A stretch of 64,000 nt of DNA from Gracilaria domingensis (taxonomy: Eukaryota > Rhodophyta > Florideophyceae > Gracilariales > Gracilariaceae), in contig VCMS01000096.1 of NCBI GenBank assembly GCA_022539475.1, forward strand, positions 124,001-188,000. Direction: 5' to 3'. Below the pieces are notes generated by a model that was not told the DNA's origin, did not search any database, and was given only the letters and a program-made list of their open reading frames with translations. Both the position numbers and the translations under genes were made by a program. How positions within the stretch are numbered: position 1 is the stretch's first letter; every line of letters begins with the position of its first letter. This document shows positions 10,031-21,480 of this stretch, one piece after another.

Positions 10031-10766
10031 GTGGCCCATTGCGCCGTCAACAAGTGCGCCTCCAAAATGCTCTCTCTCCGCACATATCTGCGTCCGCAGA
10101 GCGTACCGCTCGACCAACAGACGCCCGCTGACGCCGCCCAGCACACGCTACCTTCGCTTTGGCCAACACACGCCGCCGTATTATCCAACGACCAGATGCA
10201 CATGATCCCTCTCACTGCGCGCGCAAAGTCGCGTCGCACATCGCTTCCGTTCTCGCCGCTCTACGAGGTGGAGAGTGGCAGTCACACCGCCCTCGTCGCC
10301 TCCACTGAACTTTCCGTGCTGCATTAACAAAGCGGTGTTTGCTACAGCGTCGCCACCGCCCTGTTTGAACGGCCCCGCGTCGCGTATTCTCCACGTGCAG
10401 TGGTTGTCTTCCGCGACAACGTTTTTGATGCTGCTGACTTCGGACTATAGTTTGAGTGTGTTTGATGCCAGTAGTGCTGAATCTGTTGAGTTTGAGCGAC
10501 AGCGCATTGAAGTCGTCACAGCCGGGCCGCCGCCAATTTCGTTTGTTTCCGGATCGGGGCTCGGATTGCATGCTCTTTCGCTCTACGTCCAGGCGGAACA
10601 TGGCGGCGTATATTTCGCTGCGTCATTTGCTCCCATCGGCACCAGGTTATCCATCGCAGAGTTTCGAAAGCATACACGCACCGCCAAATCCGCCCTGATT
10701 CAAAATGCAACAGATACGCCCATCTCCTCCGGTAAAAGTAAGCAGCTCAGTTTTGGCGACTTGTGA
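10031..10766 (+). pseudogene. Nucleoporin Nup88-like fragment
   Basis: The frame 10275-10766 contains ILHVQWLSSATTFLMLLTSD, YSLSVFDASSAE, then a segment ISFVSGSGLGLHALSLYVQ...GGVYFAASFAPIG. This pattern (blade with H-V-x-W, LTSD.x.L..FD, then G.G...L.L...GGVY....P.G) resembles the N-terminal beta-propeller of Nup88/Nup82, a cytoplasmic-face nuclear pore protein. A preceding frame at 10031-10327 seems to supply earlier propeller-like residues but is in another phase, so there is a frameshift or an intron between them. The rest of Nup88, including its coiled-coil tail, is missing, so this is a fragment. It may have been captured by the surrounding transposon. The assignment is motif-based. Confidence 0.4.
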
Positions 10767-11407
10767 ATGCCGTGGGTTCTGCGTCAGGCGCGTCTTCATA
10801 TGCTATTCTTGGACACCGTGTTCGGAAACAACGGAAATCAAATGCTTGCTGTCAAAAGGTTCAAGCCTGCTCCTTTCCTGTTTCAGGGTCTCCTTCACGC
10901 GCAGAAAGAACTTGCTTCATGAGCGATATACCCAACTACGAATTGCTGCCGCTACACAGCCTTCGTTCTTGCGCTTTTCTGAGAGAGGCAACGTCTGTGT
11001 CTTGCTTGCCATGTGAAGAATGCATGCCAATTGATTTTTGTCTAGTTAACCGGCAAGGGAGGTTTGATGCTTGCGAGCAAAGAATACGCTTCCTGTGCGC
11101 AGTGGGTTGCACTGGCCTCCCGGTTCGTCATCTTTCGTAGAAATTAATGAACCTTCGAGACGTAACTTCGCCCTCAGTTCCATTGTAATCTTCATAAATC
11201 TTTGATACTTTCCAAGCTTCCCTCTGTGGTAACTGCTGCCGCAATACCGTACTTCCTTCATCGCCTGACATACCGTACTTCTAATCCTGTACTGCAAGTG
11301 AAGTCAGAAGTATTGCCGTACCTTTTCAATATGTCGTTATGAAATGGAGGGCTGGAGTGGGTTACATTGAAGGTGTAACGTCTGTAGGCGAAAGATTTTA
11401 ACGTACA
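10767..11407. other. Unassigned stretch between the Nup88-like fragment and the transposase gene
   Basis: Short overlapping frames only. It is the 3' flank of the minus-strand transposase gene. No domain seen. Confidence 0.35.
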
Positions 11408-12592
11408 TTACGTGTTTGCATAAGCATCAAAGTCTGGAGCAAGACAGGAGAAAAAATGACTAGCCTGTCCTCCCTTCTCGATACATATCTTAAAGTTGAG
11501 GAGCAACGCAGAGGCAATGTAAAGTAGCGCAACTGGATAACGTCGAACGCACAAAAGACGTGAAAATCCATTCCGAACCCAAAGCTGTTTTAAATCGCGA
11601 TAGTTCCACTCCACAGAAGTCCGCAAACGATTCATACACCAGTTGAAAGATAGCTGATCTGCAGTCGCAAACAGTCTCTCGAACGCGGTTTGCATCCAAG
11701 GTCTCAAGCAGAACGCTGGATCCGCATATACGTAATACTGTAGTCCATTATACAATAAACAGGTTTCCAAGTCTACTTCTAGACCACTCGCTCTCAACAC
11801 CGTCAAGTCATGATGGCGGCCTTCTTTGGGTCCGAACAAATAGAATATGAGCCCATCAGGTGTGGAGATTGTTAAGTACTTTAACACATGCTTGCGAGTG
11901 TGTCCAGAGTAGCATGACTGCTGCATACTACGGGCTCCTCCAGGACGACACATTTCAATTTTCGTGCAATCTACGAAGCCAACACATCGATTCAAGGGAG
12001 CACCAACTCTCGAGATTGCTGTAGCGTAAAGCTCTAATCGCGACTGTAGCATAGGTTGTTGTACATTTGTGATCAAGTGCCCTTTTGCTTCGACAAATGT
12101 TTCTATTGCCTCCCAGAATATCTCACTAATATGACTGTATCGCATACCAAACATCGGTTCAACGTCGTACCAGGTGCAAGCGGATGCTAAGCGTTTGAGC
12201 ACAATGGCACATGCTGTGATACAATCACATTTGTACCGGTTTCTTGCAGTTCGTTTCTTGTACCACATGAACGTCTTTGCAATTCGTCCAATATCCTGAC
12301 GTCTAAAGCGGAAATCATGTAGGCACTGTTCATCGGAAAACACGTTCAAATTAAACTTGTGTGAAGTGATGTAACCGTAACGGAGACGAAGGTTACCTAT
12401 ATCTCTCTGAGCCTGCCGCACACGATACCACAGATAAGGAACAAGAGGGTCGTCTTCGTCTGCCTCTTCTAGGCTCGCAGCCATCGCAATGCGGCGATAG
12501 AGGCGACTACGAGCTGCCGGAACGCTATAATCACGTTGACGAACCATCGCGAGTTCTTCGCGTGCACGTATGGATGATTCCATAGCACGCAA
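11408..12592 (-). CDS. PIF/Harbinger-type transposase (DDE_4 superfamily)
   Basis: A 394-residue intact frame. The catalytic triad is readable as D208 in CVGFVDCTK, D291 in YVYADPAF and E328 in RTSVEWNY, the usual layout of PIF/Harbinger and HARBI1-like nucleases. Between the first and second aspartates are the family's GHTRKHVLKYLTI and FGPKEGRHHDLTVLR strands. The N-terminal ~130 residues are helical and contain a HARBI1-like region before the catalytic core. The enzyme would excise and insert its element at short TA-rich sites, usually with a separate Myb/SANT-like partner; such a domain is encoded in convergent orientation at about 8400-9297. No stop or frameshift was seen, so the element may have been active recently. 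Part of a perfect 18-bp palindrome (12588-12605) overlaps the first codons. Confidence 0.85.
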   Translation of the reverse strand: MRAMESSIRAREELAMVRQRDYSVPAARSRLYRRIAMAASLEEADEDDPLVPYLWYRVRQAQRDIGNLRLRYGYITSHKFNLNVFSDEQCLHDFRFRRQDIGRIAKTFMWYKKRTARNRYKCDCITACAIVLKRLASACTWYDVEPMFGMRYSHISEIFWEAIETFVEAKGHLITNVQQPMLQSRLELYATAISRVGAPLNRCVGFVDCTKIEMCRPGGARSMQQSCYSGHTRKHVLKYLTISTPDGLIFYLFGPKEGRHHDLTVLRASGLEVDLETCLLYNGLQYYVYADPAFCLRPWMQTAFERLFATADQLSFNWCMNRLRTSVEWNYRDLKQLWVRNGFSRLLCVRRYPVALLYIASALLLNFKICIEKGGQASHFFSCLAPDFDAYANT

Positions 12593-12605
12593 AAGCTTTT
12601 GCGTA
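12588..12605. repeat. 18-bp perfect palindrome at the transposase 5' end
   Basis: ACGCAAAAGCTTTTGCGT reads the same on both strands and overlaps the start of the transposase gene. It could be a binding site or part of the element's subterminal structure. Confidence 0.7.
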
Positions 12606-12719
12606 AGCCCTATTTCTAATTCTCGTACGCCCTATTTTCCACTTCAACGTGGCAGTTGTGGCTACCATACTTGGGCGAGATTTTCTTTTTGCGTAAACTC
12701 TCTCTTGTGGTCTGATTTT

Positions 12720-14183
12720 ATGGAATTGGAAACGTTGGAAGTCGGAAGGTATGACCAAAGAAGCGGCATTCTCAAACGCGTGAAACTTGCGCTTGAAGAG
12801 GAGCAACAGCCATTGACCGCACACGTGGAGTGCGCCTCGTTCGTGGAAGATGGGAGCGGCGTGGTGACAGCGCACGCTGACGGCAGCGTTGCGGTGTGGG
12901 ACAGCCGAAGCGGAGTTGGGAGGCGCACTGCTGCACACCGCTGCCAAAATCACCGCGGATTCATCGATGTGCCGGCGGCCGGAACGCGACTGGCGTGCCA
13001 GACGAACGATTGGGGCATCCGGTTGTGGGACGCGCGAAGCGGCCACGCCGTTGGGCAGCCGCTTCAAGATCACACAGATGCGATGTATTGCGCCGCCTTT
13101 AGCGCGGACGGCACTCGCATCGTGTCGGAATCAGCCGACACAACACTTCGCGTGTGGGACGCTCTGAGTGGCAATGCTGTCGGGCAGCCGCTTCAAGGTC
13201 ACACAGATGCGGTGTATTGCGCGGCATTTAGCGCGGACGGCACTCGCATCGTGTCGGGATCGATCGACACAACACTTCGCGTGTGGGACGCTCTGAATGG
13301 CAATGCTGTCGGGCAGCCGCTTCAAGGTCACACAGATGCGGTGAATTGCGCGGCCTTTAGCGCGGACGGCACTCGCATCGTGTCGGGATCGATCGACACA
13401 ACACTTCGCGTGTGGGACGCTCTGAATGGCAATGCTGTCGGGCAGCCGCTTCAAGGTCACACAGATGCGGTGAATTGCGCGGCCTTTAGCGCGGACGGCA
13501 CTCGCATCGTGTCGGGATCGATCGACACGACAGTTTGCGTGTGGGACGCTCTGAGTGGCAATGCTGTCGGGAAGCTGCTTCAAGGTCACACACGTGAGGT
13601 GTATTGCGCGGCCTTCAGCGCGGACGGCACTCGCATCGTGTCGGGATCGGCCGACACGACGCTTCTCGTGTGGGACGCTCTGAGTGGCACTGCTGTCGGG
13701 CACCCGCTTCAAGGTCACACAGATGCAGTGTATTGCGCGGCCTTTAGCGCGGACGGCACTCGCATCGTGTCGGGATCGGAAGACAGGACACTTCGCGTGT
13801 GGGATGCTCTGAATGGGAATGCTGTCGGGCAGCCACTTCAAGGTCACACACATGCGGTGAGGAGCGTGGCATTTAGCGCGGACGGCACTCGCATCGTGTC
13901 GGACGATGGGGAACGGCAAAGACTGTGGGCGTTGAGCGCGCAAAACGCGGAGTGTGTGCTCACTTTAGGTGACAGCAAATGGCAGACCACCCTTGACAGG
14001 CTGGCGCTCTTGTCGCTGCCGAACGCACGTCGAGGAGTACCAGGAAGACCGACCGTGACGTACCGCGCAGAGGACGATTCTGAAATTACGCTGGGCACCT
14101 GCGAAAGGGAAGTGCGAAATTATACCGATGGGGATGTGTACTTCACGGCTCTGTTTGACTCATCGTGCAGAATTGTCCGTTGA
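12720..14183 (+). CDS. WD40-repeat protein, probable C-terminal half of the NB-ARC gene at 5626
   Basis: From the methionine of MELETLEVGRY the frame encodes 487 residues with nine WD40 blades. The first two are diverged (AHVECASFVEDGSGVVTAHADG...; then NHRGFIDVPAAGTRLA...IRLWDARSG). The next seven are nearly identical 43-residue units of the form QGHTDAVYCAAFSADGTRIV, SGSxDTTLRVWDAL. WD40 propellers bind partners; in APAF-1-like proteins they hold the ATPase inactive until a signal is sensed. The last ~75 residues close the propeller and add a short tail. The frame is open upstream to 12570, but that part overlaps the transposon. There is no promoter-like sequence of its own that I can see. 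The same strand and the helical linker of the upstream NB-ARC protein suggest this is its severed sensor domain. Confidence 0.75.
   Translation: MELETLEVGRYDQRSGILKRVKLALEEEQQPLTAHVECASFVEDGSGVVTAHADGSVAVWDSRSGVGRRTAAHRCQNHRGFIDVPAAGTRLACQTNDWGIRLWDARSGHAVGQPLQDHTDAMYCAAFSADGTRIVSESADTTLRVWDALSGNAVGQPLQGHTDAVYCAAFSADGTRIVSGSIDTTLRVWDALNGNAVGQPLQGHTDAVNCAAFSADGTRIVSGSIDTTLRVWDALNGNAVGQPLQGHTDAVNCAAFSADGTRIVSGSIDTTVCVWDALSGNAVGKLLQGHTREVYCAAFSADGTRIVSGSADTTLLVWDALSGTAVGHPLQGHTDAVYCAAFSADGTRIVSGSEDRTLRVWDALNGNAVGQPLQGHTHAVRSVAFSADGTRIVSDDGERQRLWALSAQNAECVLTLGDSKWQTTLDRLALLSLPNARRGVPGRPTVTYRAEDDSEITLGTCEREVRNYTDGDVYFTALFDSSCRIVR
13065..13940 (+). repeat. Seven tandem 129-bp WD40 units
   Basis: Units begin at 13065, 13194, 13323, 13452, 13581, 13710 and 13839, each exactly 129 bp (43 codons). 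Several neighbours differ by only a few bases, so the array expanded or was homogenised very recently. A long open frame on the opposite strand here is only the shadow of this periodic code. Confidence 0.9.
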
Positions 14184-14940
14184 GATCAAAGTTCATCTTG
14201 CACACGTCCAGCGTTGTGTTGGGTGCATGGCGTGAAATGGCACGTTGCTGCCGCGGCGAAGTGTCTCTCTCGAGAGGGTGGTGCTCGTGCGACGAGGAGA
14301 AGGAGCACGGCGGGGTGCAACATGTGCCCACAGCAACAATTTCATGTTGACGAGAGAGAAGCGCAAAGCAAACGCTAGAATGATGTTGACGAACTGGTCC
14401 GCGGGAGATGGATGTTTGGCAATTAGCGCTGGCGCTCGAGGGTGCGCACAGGCGGTGGTTCACACGCCGAACTCAGCGACATTCTCGGCGCTGCCAGTGA
14501 AGGCGAGTTGCAGGTAATGTTGCTGAGAAGCATCGAGCATGAGCGCGACGAGCATGGCGGTTGCGTTTGTGATTCAGAGCGTTTGGCGCCGCTCTGAATG
14601 GCGCTCAGTGACGGGCGCACGCATAGTGCGGTCGAGGAGGAAGGAGCATCTTCGCGACGGTGGCGCAGCGCACGCCCAACGATGACGGCGATGAGCTGTT
14701 CCGCGGCGGGCGAGCAGAACAGAGAGAGCGAGAGAAGCGACATGGTTGCACATCACACAACGCGCCACTTGGCGCTCTGGCACGCATCCAGTTGGTTGCA
14801 CTTGCATCCAAATCGCTCGGCCGCAACAAATGCCAACGCAGTGGCGCCGCCACGAGCTCCGCACCGGCCCCCATCGGGCCGCCATTCACTTGCGCGGAAG
14901 CGCCGCACGGGGGGAAGCGCATCTCGTGTAACTCCGTACT
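14184..14940. other. Unassigned region after the WD40 gene
   Basis: Frames on both strands are short, overlapping and Ser/Arg/Ala-rich without domains. Alternating CG tracts (for example near 14980) explain many of them. No gene called. Confidence 0.35.
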
Positions 14941-15201
14941 GCCGGCGGCCAGACGGCGCACATGCGCGCGCTGGCGAATCGCGCGCGCGCGAACGGCGCG
15001 CGGGCGGCGCAGACTCCACTCGCGGGGCCGGCAATGAGCGCCACAACTTGTTCACACGCGATTGGCCACTCTGTCTGACGGTCGCTGTCGGTGCATTACA
15101 CTGCGAAACGAGCAGCACTTGGTGTACACGTGAACACGTGTTTGGCTCGTGTTGGGCTGTCCACGTGGCGAAAGCGCGACGAACTCTTCGCTGAGATCTG
15201 T
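14941..15201. repeat. Second copy of the G-box segment at 4333-4633
   Basis: Direct repeat of the segment upstream of the acetyltransferase gene, about 40 bp shorter. It keeps the CCACGTGG box (15161-15168) and the CGAAAGCGCGAC motif after it. No acetyltransferase remains beside this copy. It is either an orphaned promoter or one copy of a dispersed repeat. Confidence 0.7.
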
Positions 15202-16025
15202 ACCCGCCTTATAGTTACCCCTAGTATGAAACAAAGTCCAACTCCACCACACACCCCTACGTCTGTGTTCTGCAAAGTGGAATATAGTCTGTTCGCTTTG
15301 GAAACTAAGCTAGTGTTTGGGCTTTTTGGGGCGCGCGAGGGGGTGGGAGTGGCTGGCACTCAAAAAATTAAGAAATTTTGGAATACTAAATTCCATCTCG
15401 TGCAGTTTAATTCTTGGGTCTCCTAGTTTTTGTAAAGGTTCTATTTCGCCGCACCGCCCCATCCACTCTTTTCCGCGACCCTCTCTTTAATCTACGCTTG
15501 TGCTAGTTTGCGTTTCCATTTTCCCCCGAGTTGCGATGCAAATCGCAACGCATCTCAGCTCAATTATCCCACCATTCCTTCCCATTCCGCACCGTCCCCA
15601 CTCTTTACCTATATCTCGCCCATCACGCGTTCGGATCCTCCCTCTCCGTCTCCCGGAAAGTTATTCTGTAGAGGTACGTGTGAGAACCGTCCCCAATCTC
15701 GTGCACCCGCCTCGCCCTAAAACGGCGGCATGCCGCGGAGGCGTCTCGCGAGGCTTCCTCCAGCTGACTATTGGCGATGATCGCAGCTGACGACTCAGGT
15801 GCCGACTTCCGCAGTTGACCATCATCTGCTGACGCCAAGCCGCTTTCGCTCGCCCCGTTACACCCTCACATTTATCGCGCGGCCTTCCGCCATGAAGGCG
15901 ACGTGCTTCCTCCGGCCGCTTCCGTCGCTTCTGAGCTGCCGATCCCACGCCCCCACGCACGCTCTACGTCGCACCGCGCTCATTTCAAGCAGCCCCACAC
16001 GACATGCTTGCCTGGAGCGCGCGCG
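15202..16025. other. Pyrimidine-rich intergenic region
   Basis: C/T-rich on the plus strand between about 15440 and 15720 and without a supported gene. It may contain the former promoter of the membrane-protein relic that follows. Confidence 0.35.
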
Positions 16026-16774
16026 ATGCGCGCGCTCATGCTGCCGGCGCTCACCGACGGGTTGCGCGACACGCAGCTCACGCTGGCGATCGTCGGCGCC
16101 GTCACGCTGTGCTTGAGCGTCGGCCAACCGGTAGCAGCGCTTGGGCTTGTTTCTTCGCGGACGACGAGAAAGATTATCCTCATCAGTTGCCGGCCGGCAA
16201 CCCTTGCGTTGTGGCCGCTGTATAGCGCGATACCCCACGCGCATTTGTGTGACCTTCTGCGTGCCGCTGCTGTTCTTCGCTGTGTTTGTAGTGTCGGGCT
16301 TGTCGTCGGCCTTCTCCGCGCGAAGCGAGTTTGCGCGCGCGTTGCCGAGGGAGGGAAGCGTGTGTGAGGCTCTTCACGGACCGCTGATCTACAGTGTGAC
16401 GCTGCTGTTGCTCACGCTACTTTTGTTCGGCACGCAGGCTGCAGCGGTTGCCGTGGCGAACATGTGCGTTGGCGACCGGCTTCGAGGTGGTGGGACGCAG
16501 AGTCTAGTCTATAAAGTGGCCCAGAAGCGGCCAGAGTGTGGACAGCAGCATCGCGTTTGTGCTGGTCGCATCGAAGAGCTTCATCGCATTGCTGCGCTGG
16601 TTTTCGTGCTTCGAAATGGCCGTTCTGCCTGGCACGGGTACCTTCACCTTGTTCGCGCTTATTGCGTTGCTGAGCGCGGGGGCAGAGCTGGTAGCGGACG
16701 AGATTGGAAACGATGACAACGTGGCCGTTGCGCCGTTGGTCTTTTTAATGGGAGACGGCGGCTTTGCCTCGTAG
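16026..16774 (+). pseudogene. Decayed multi-pass membrane protein gene
   Basis: Three frames in succession each encode hydrophobic helices with no single continuous frame. One has LTDGLRDTQLTLAIVGAVTL (from 16026). A second has VTFCVPLLFFAVFVVSGL and LIYSVTLLLLTLLLFGTQAA (about 16240-16450). A third has SSIAFVLVASKSFIALL and TFTLFALIALLSAGAEL (about 16540-16690). This alternation of transmembrane segments between frames suggests one membrane protein gene with at least two frameshifts. The family is not recognised. Introns are a less likely alternative because I see no good splice sites at the switches. Confidence 0.4.
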
Positions 16775-16790
16775 AGCTGATCGCATTTGA

Positions 16791-17565
<775 letters not shown>

Positions 17566-19430
17566 GATTGCATGACGCGACGCCGGCAGCAAAGCCCCGT
17601 GCCGCCGCAGAGCGCTCAAACGGGGCACCGTGCGCGCGCGCGGCGCCGCCCGGCGCGCACCGCCAACGGGCATGCTATGCGTCTCACTCCGCTGCTGCCG
17701 CCGCCATGGCCAACTCACGTGCCATGAGCGCGCCGTACCGCGTTCCCTCTCCGGGCCCTTGCCCTCCCTGTAGCGCTGCTGCTGTACTGCAAACGCGCGT
17801 GAGCCCAGCCGGCCACGCCCGACTCGCTGCCAGAAGCCTCGGTGGCGCCGGCCGTGGCCGGCGGTGGTGCCGGTAAACGCCACGCTGCTGGGGCTGCCAG
17901 AGGCGCCGGTTTTGGCTGCACGCGCGCTGGCGCGCTCGGTAGTGGCGTTGCTGGCCCAGCTGCCGCCTCTGGAGGCGCGGCTGCGATCGGCGCTGCTGAT
18001 AGACGAGCGCGCTGCCATGTCCTCGTGTGATCCGCGCGCCGCCAACCACCTGGCCTTGGAACGGCGTGCAGCGGCGCTACGTTACGGTGCACGTCTGGGC
18101 TGTGCCCGACCGTAGTTTAGTCTCCGACGCGCTAGTGGCTTCCGCCGCGCGCCATCTGCACGCGGGCGCGTTGTGTGGCTGCGTCGCCGACTTCTCCGCC
18201 GCGCTGGCTCGCGCCGTGCCGCGCTTCGTCAGGCCAAGCGCGGCGACGTTGCCGCCGCCGCTGGCCGTGCTGTCGCATTGCCACGCCACCGCGCCGGGCG
18301 TCTCTTTCTCGCGGCGGCCGCGCTGGGCGGGCAGCGCTGCGTGCGCGACTCGGCGTTGTTCGCCAAGCACGGCGGCGCGTGGTACGTGGCGACTGCCGCC
18401 ACCAATGCCAACCAGGGCCTCGGCATGCCGCGACGCGTGCGCACGTTCGTGAGCGCCTAACTGGACCCGTGGCTGCGCGCGCCGCCTATGATGCTGCGAC
18501 GCTGGTGGCGACGACGGTGGCGGAGCGCCGCAACTGGACAGCACCCAGCTTCGTTCCAGCGCGCGCGTTCGTGGCACTGCCAGGCAGTGCGGCGCTCGGC
18601 AGTGAGCTGCTGTTGCCGTCGGCGCGCGATTATACGCCAATGCGGCTGGCCCTGCTGCTGTGCGCGCGCGCGCTGCAGCGCGACAACGACGCGTCCACAG
18701 TGAGCAGCGTGGCCATCTTCACGCTGCCGTTGCTGTTAAACCTCATGCCGGTGGAACTCATCGCAGACGTTGACACGCTAAGCATGTTGCTGTACAAGCT
18801 GCTCACTGACATGCTCCGAGCATCTCTGCCGTGACGCTTCTGATCAAGGGCTTCGAGGTGCTGCTGGTGGGCGCGCAGCCTTCATAGGCCGCCATCACGC
18901 GCTTCATCGGCGCCGACGTGCACACCCGCACTGCGCGCGCCGACAAGGCCGCCGTGATGCTTGTGGCGATGTGCGAGCCGCAGCGCTCGTTTCTCATCGC
19001 CGCCGTTTGCCGTCGCGCTCGCGTTCGTGGCCGGCGGCGTGCTCTCCGAGTTTGGCGCCATGCGCTGACGAGCGCGAAACAGCGGCGGCGCAACGCGCAG
19101 CGCTGCCTGATGCGTATCGCGGCGAGAAGCGCGCACTTCGCAGCCGGGCGTGCGTGCGCCAAGGGCGAGCGATGCGCGTGCAGCTGTTGCATGAGTTAAT
19201 ACACCATATTGAGCGCGTAAACGAGCTTCGGCGTTTTCGCCGCAGTTGTTGCTTGAGTCTGATCTCACTTGGTTACCTTCTACTACGGGCCACGTCCGCG
19301 CAATTTCTGCGCGCGCCTCGCTCTCAGCCGCCACGAGGCGCGCGGTGGCTCAGCCTCGTCATCAAAAGGCGCGCCTTCGTCACTACTTCGTGCCTCCAAA
19401 GCGAACCAGCTCCGCTATCGCGCCTTTGAG
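17566..19430. other. GC-rich gene debris, not assigned
   Basis: Very GC-rich with long overlapping Ala/Arg-rich frames on both strands, most of them artefacts of composition. The plus strand has protein-like pieces that change frame: ALFAKHGGAWYVATAATNAN (about 18360), RDYTPMRLALLLCARAL (about 18630), then STVSSVAIFTLPLLLNLM and TLSMLLYKLLTDML up to 18834, and VTLLIKGFEVLLVG after it. This looks like one decayed host gene, possibly membrane-associated. I do not recognise the family. Confidence 0.3.
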
Positions 19431-19782
19431 CTCGGTAATATAACGCATCACCGCCGCGCGGAATGAGCTCGTCGCCATGACGCGCGCGCTGCACACAAGC
19501 GCGGTCGCCGCCTCGCTACTCCTCGCACTGTGCGCGCCGCCCGAATCGTGAGGTTTCCTACAGACCCCCACCACCATAACGCTTTCATTCGCACCGTAGC
19601 TCATAAGCATGTTTGCACACTTGTCTTACCCATTACTTTGTTCAATGAAAGCCGCCTGTCACGATCGATTTTCACTTCATACTTACGTTTGTATCCAATT
19701 TCCTAGCTAGCTAGGAGAGTGCAAAGGGCTGTCTTGGATTGTTAGAGGATGCCTAAGCGCGTCATGTGGATAGGATGTATCC

Positions 19783-19822
19783 TTGTACTAACCCACCTTG
19801 TACTAGCCTACCTTGTACCAGG
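19783..19822. repeat. Short tandem repeat of CCTTGTAC units
   Basis: Three imperfect copies of a roughly 15-base unit containing CTTGTAC(T/C)A with CCTA or CCCA links, just before the hypothetical gene at 19921. Confidence 0.7.
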
Positions 19823-19920
19823 GGGGCAGCAACAGGTCTTATCTGTGCGGGATTTTTGCAGTTTGTTCACCGATCTTCTGTGAGGAGTGCAAGAAATGGA
19901 ACAGATGCAAGTATAAGGGT

Positions 19921-20424
19921 ATGGATGGTTCAGTGATCGCCGTCTTAAAGACTCTCGCCTCTTCTTCTGAAATTGTAGAAATACTGGTGACGGCGGCATC
20001 TGCTGCAAGACAGGCGTCGAGTTCAGCCAAGATCTTTGAAGAAGATGGCGAAACCGGCTTGTCGGCTATGCGAATGCTTCGATGCGAAAAGCTTCTGAAG
20101 TCGCTTCGCGAGACGCTGCCGCTCGTGAACGCGAGCATCAAGAGAGCACAGAATCTCGTTGATCCGGACTCGCATTCAACGCCAACGAAAGCAGCTGAGT
20201 GGAATAAACTAGGTGATGCATGGTGGCATGAGCGAGGGTGTACAATTCACGACACGTTGCATACAGTAGCAGAGCGAGAACGTGCGGTTTCACGATTGCT
20301 GTGCAGAGAAACTGGGGATTGGGAGCTTGACGATTCATATGATGAGATAGTGAGTAAGATTGCAGACTTTGTCGAAGATCAGAGGAAGGAATGGGGGCGC
20401 TTGGTGAGCTACACGAAGGACTAG
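19921..20424 (+). CDS. Hypothetical helical protein
   Basis: A 167-residue protein of unknown family. The start is the methionine of MDGSVIAVLKTL; the frame is open upstream to 19813, but that part crosses Cys-rich sequence next to a tandem repeat. The sequence is rich in amphipathic helices (SSEIVEILVTAASAARQASS, LLKSLRETLPLVNASIKRAQ, ELDDSYDEIVSKIADFVED). A small helical bundle like those at the N-terminus of the NB-ARC protein at 5626 is possible, but I cannot show homology. It has no signal peptide or membrane segment. Confidence 0.45.
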   Translation: MDGSVIAVLKTLASSSEIVEILVTAASAARQASSSAKIFEEDGETGLSAMRMLRCEKLLKSLRETLPLVNASIKRAQNLVDPDSHSTPTKAAEWNKLGDAWWHERGCTIHDTLHTVAERERAVSRLLCRETGDWELDDSYDEIVSKIADFVEDQRKEWGRLVSYTKD

Positions 20425-21480
20425 AAAGACATTGCTATTGCGGTGTTCAACGGAATTGGAGAGCCTGAGAGCTTGATTCCTTCTTGACCACTGTTGAGAT
20501 CGGAGTCTAGAAAGGCCATCATTCAGCAGCAACGCCGTTCTAGAGCGGATCTGTGTTGTTCGGGCCATCTTGACATAATGTCTCTGTGCTTTGGAAGGAT
20601 CCTTACTCATCGGATCCTGCAACGGTTACCGCGTAACTGGTATGGACAGCTCGTGGTCGAAAGAATTGTATTGCAACATTATGCCATGCTCGGAGATGAG
20701 ACGTCAACGTACATTAGCAAAATCATCATAGATGCTGGTATGAGTACACGTCTTCATACTGCGATGATTGACAAAGGTGATTGGCGAGAACAACTTAATA
20801 GGGTTGCTGGAACAGCGCTGAGCTCTCGGGCATGTTTACTGCGGGATAGTGATGTTTAGCTGGAAGGTAACGGCAGAAAGTGTGAACATGGAGGCGTTGC
20901 CAAGTGTTTGCTCCCCTCCGAGTTAAAAAGTTGTCCGTACAGATAAGAGTTGTACGTTGGCGCATGGGTAACGAGAGGGGCGCTTTCTGTTGACACCAAA
21001 TCTCCTGAGATGCGACGAAGGGGAGATATGTTTCTCGCGGGTGATGATGAGCCGAGCGGCACGAACGTACGTTGATGAGTTGGATACGTTCCTTGAGTTT
21101 TATGAATAGCTGCTTCCATATGGAACGCTGGAAGCGTGGAGCATATAACCTTGGGCGTATGCACGACTCAACCGCCACAAACCACTGCAAGGTACATGGT
21201 CTCCACTCCATGATAGCGAAGGGCGCTTAGTAACGCGCGGTGCACATAAACTGGTGCTGATTCACGTAGCATGATGACGCGCTCACGGCAGCCAAGTCTC
21301 GCACGCATGGGCCATCCAGGATGAGCTGGCACGCAAACGTCGTTGAACGACGCACCGCCTGCAGGAATGGCGCCGCGCGCTCCATGGGCGGCGCGGAGGT
21401 TTGCTGGCGATGGGTTGTTGCAGGCGGGTGTCATCAGACATGTCGTAATGTCATTCTGTCGTATTGGCAGCGCGCGAGAT
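20425..21480. other. Unassigned region
   Basis: Overlapping frames on both strands (for example 20494-20859 plus) without recognisable domains. Nothing supported. Confidence 0.35.

Larger units (their letters stand above)
8120..12640. mobile_element. Probable PIF/Harbinger-like DNA transposon inserted in the NB-ARC/WD40 gene (edges approximate)
   Basis: The block lies between the NB-ARC half and the WD40 half of what appears to be one gene. It contains the two gene types typical of Harbinger elements: a DDE_4-type transposase (11408-12592, minus) and a Myb/SANT-like coiled-coil protein (about 8250-9297, plus). A motif like GTACGA(G/A)A is clustered at the left edge (8137-8144, 8150-8157, 8178-8185, with inverted copies at 8159-8165 and 8190-8196). 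It occurs inverted at the right edge (TCTCGTAC, 12621-12628), as expected of subterminal transposase sites. I could not pin down exact terminal inverted repeats or the 3-bp target duplication. The interior also holds a nucleoporin-88-like fragment that may be captured host sequence. Confidence 0.5.

Noticed and set aside
13131-13943. Long minus-strand frame of 270 codons opposite the WD40 units
   Set aside because: It is periodic with the 129-bp repeats and has no domain; it is the antisense shadow of the WD40 code.
17566-19430. Numerous Ala/Arg-rich frames on both strands in the GC-rich stretch
   Set aside because: High GC removes stop codons, so long frames appear by chance; none has a consistent domain.
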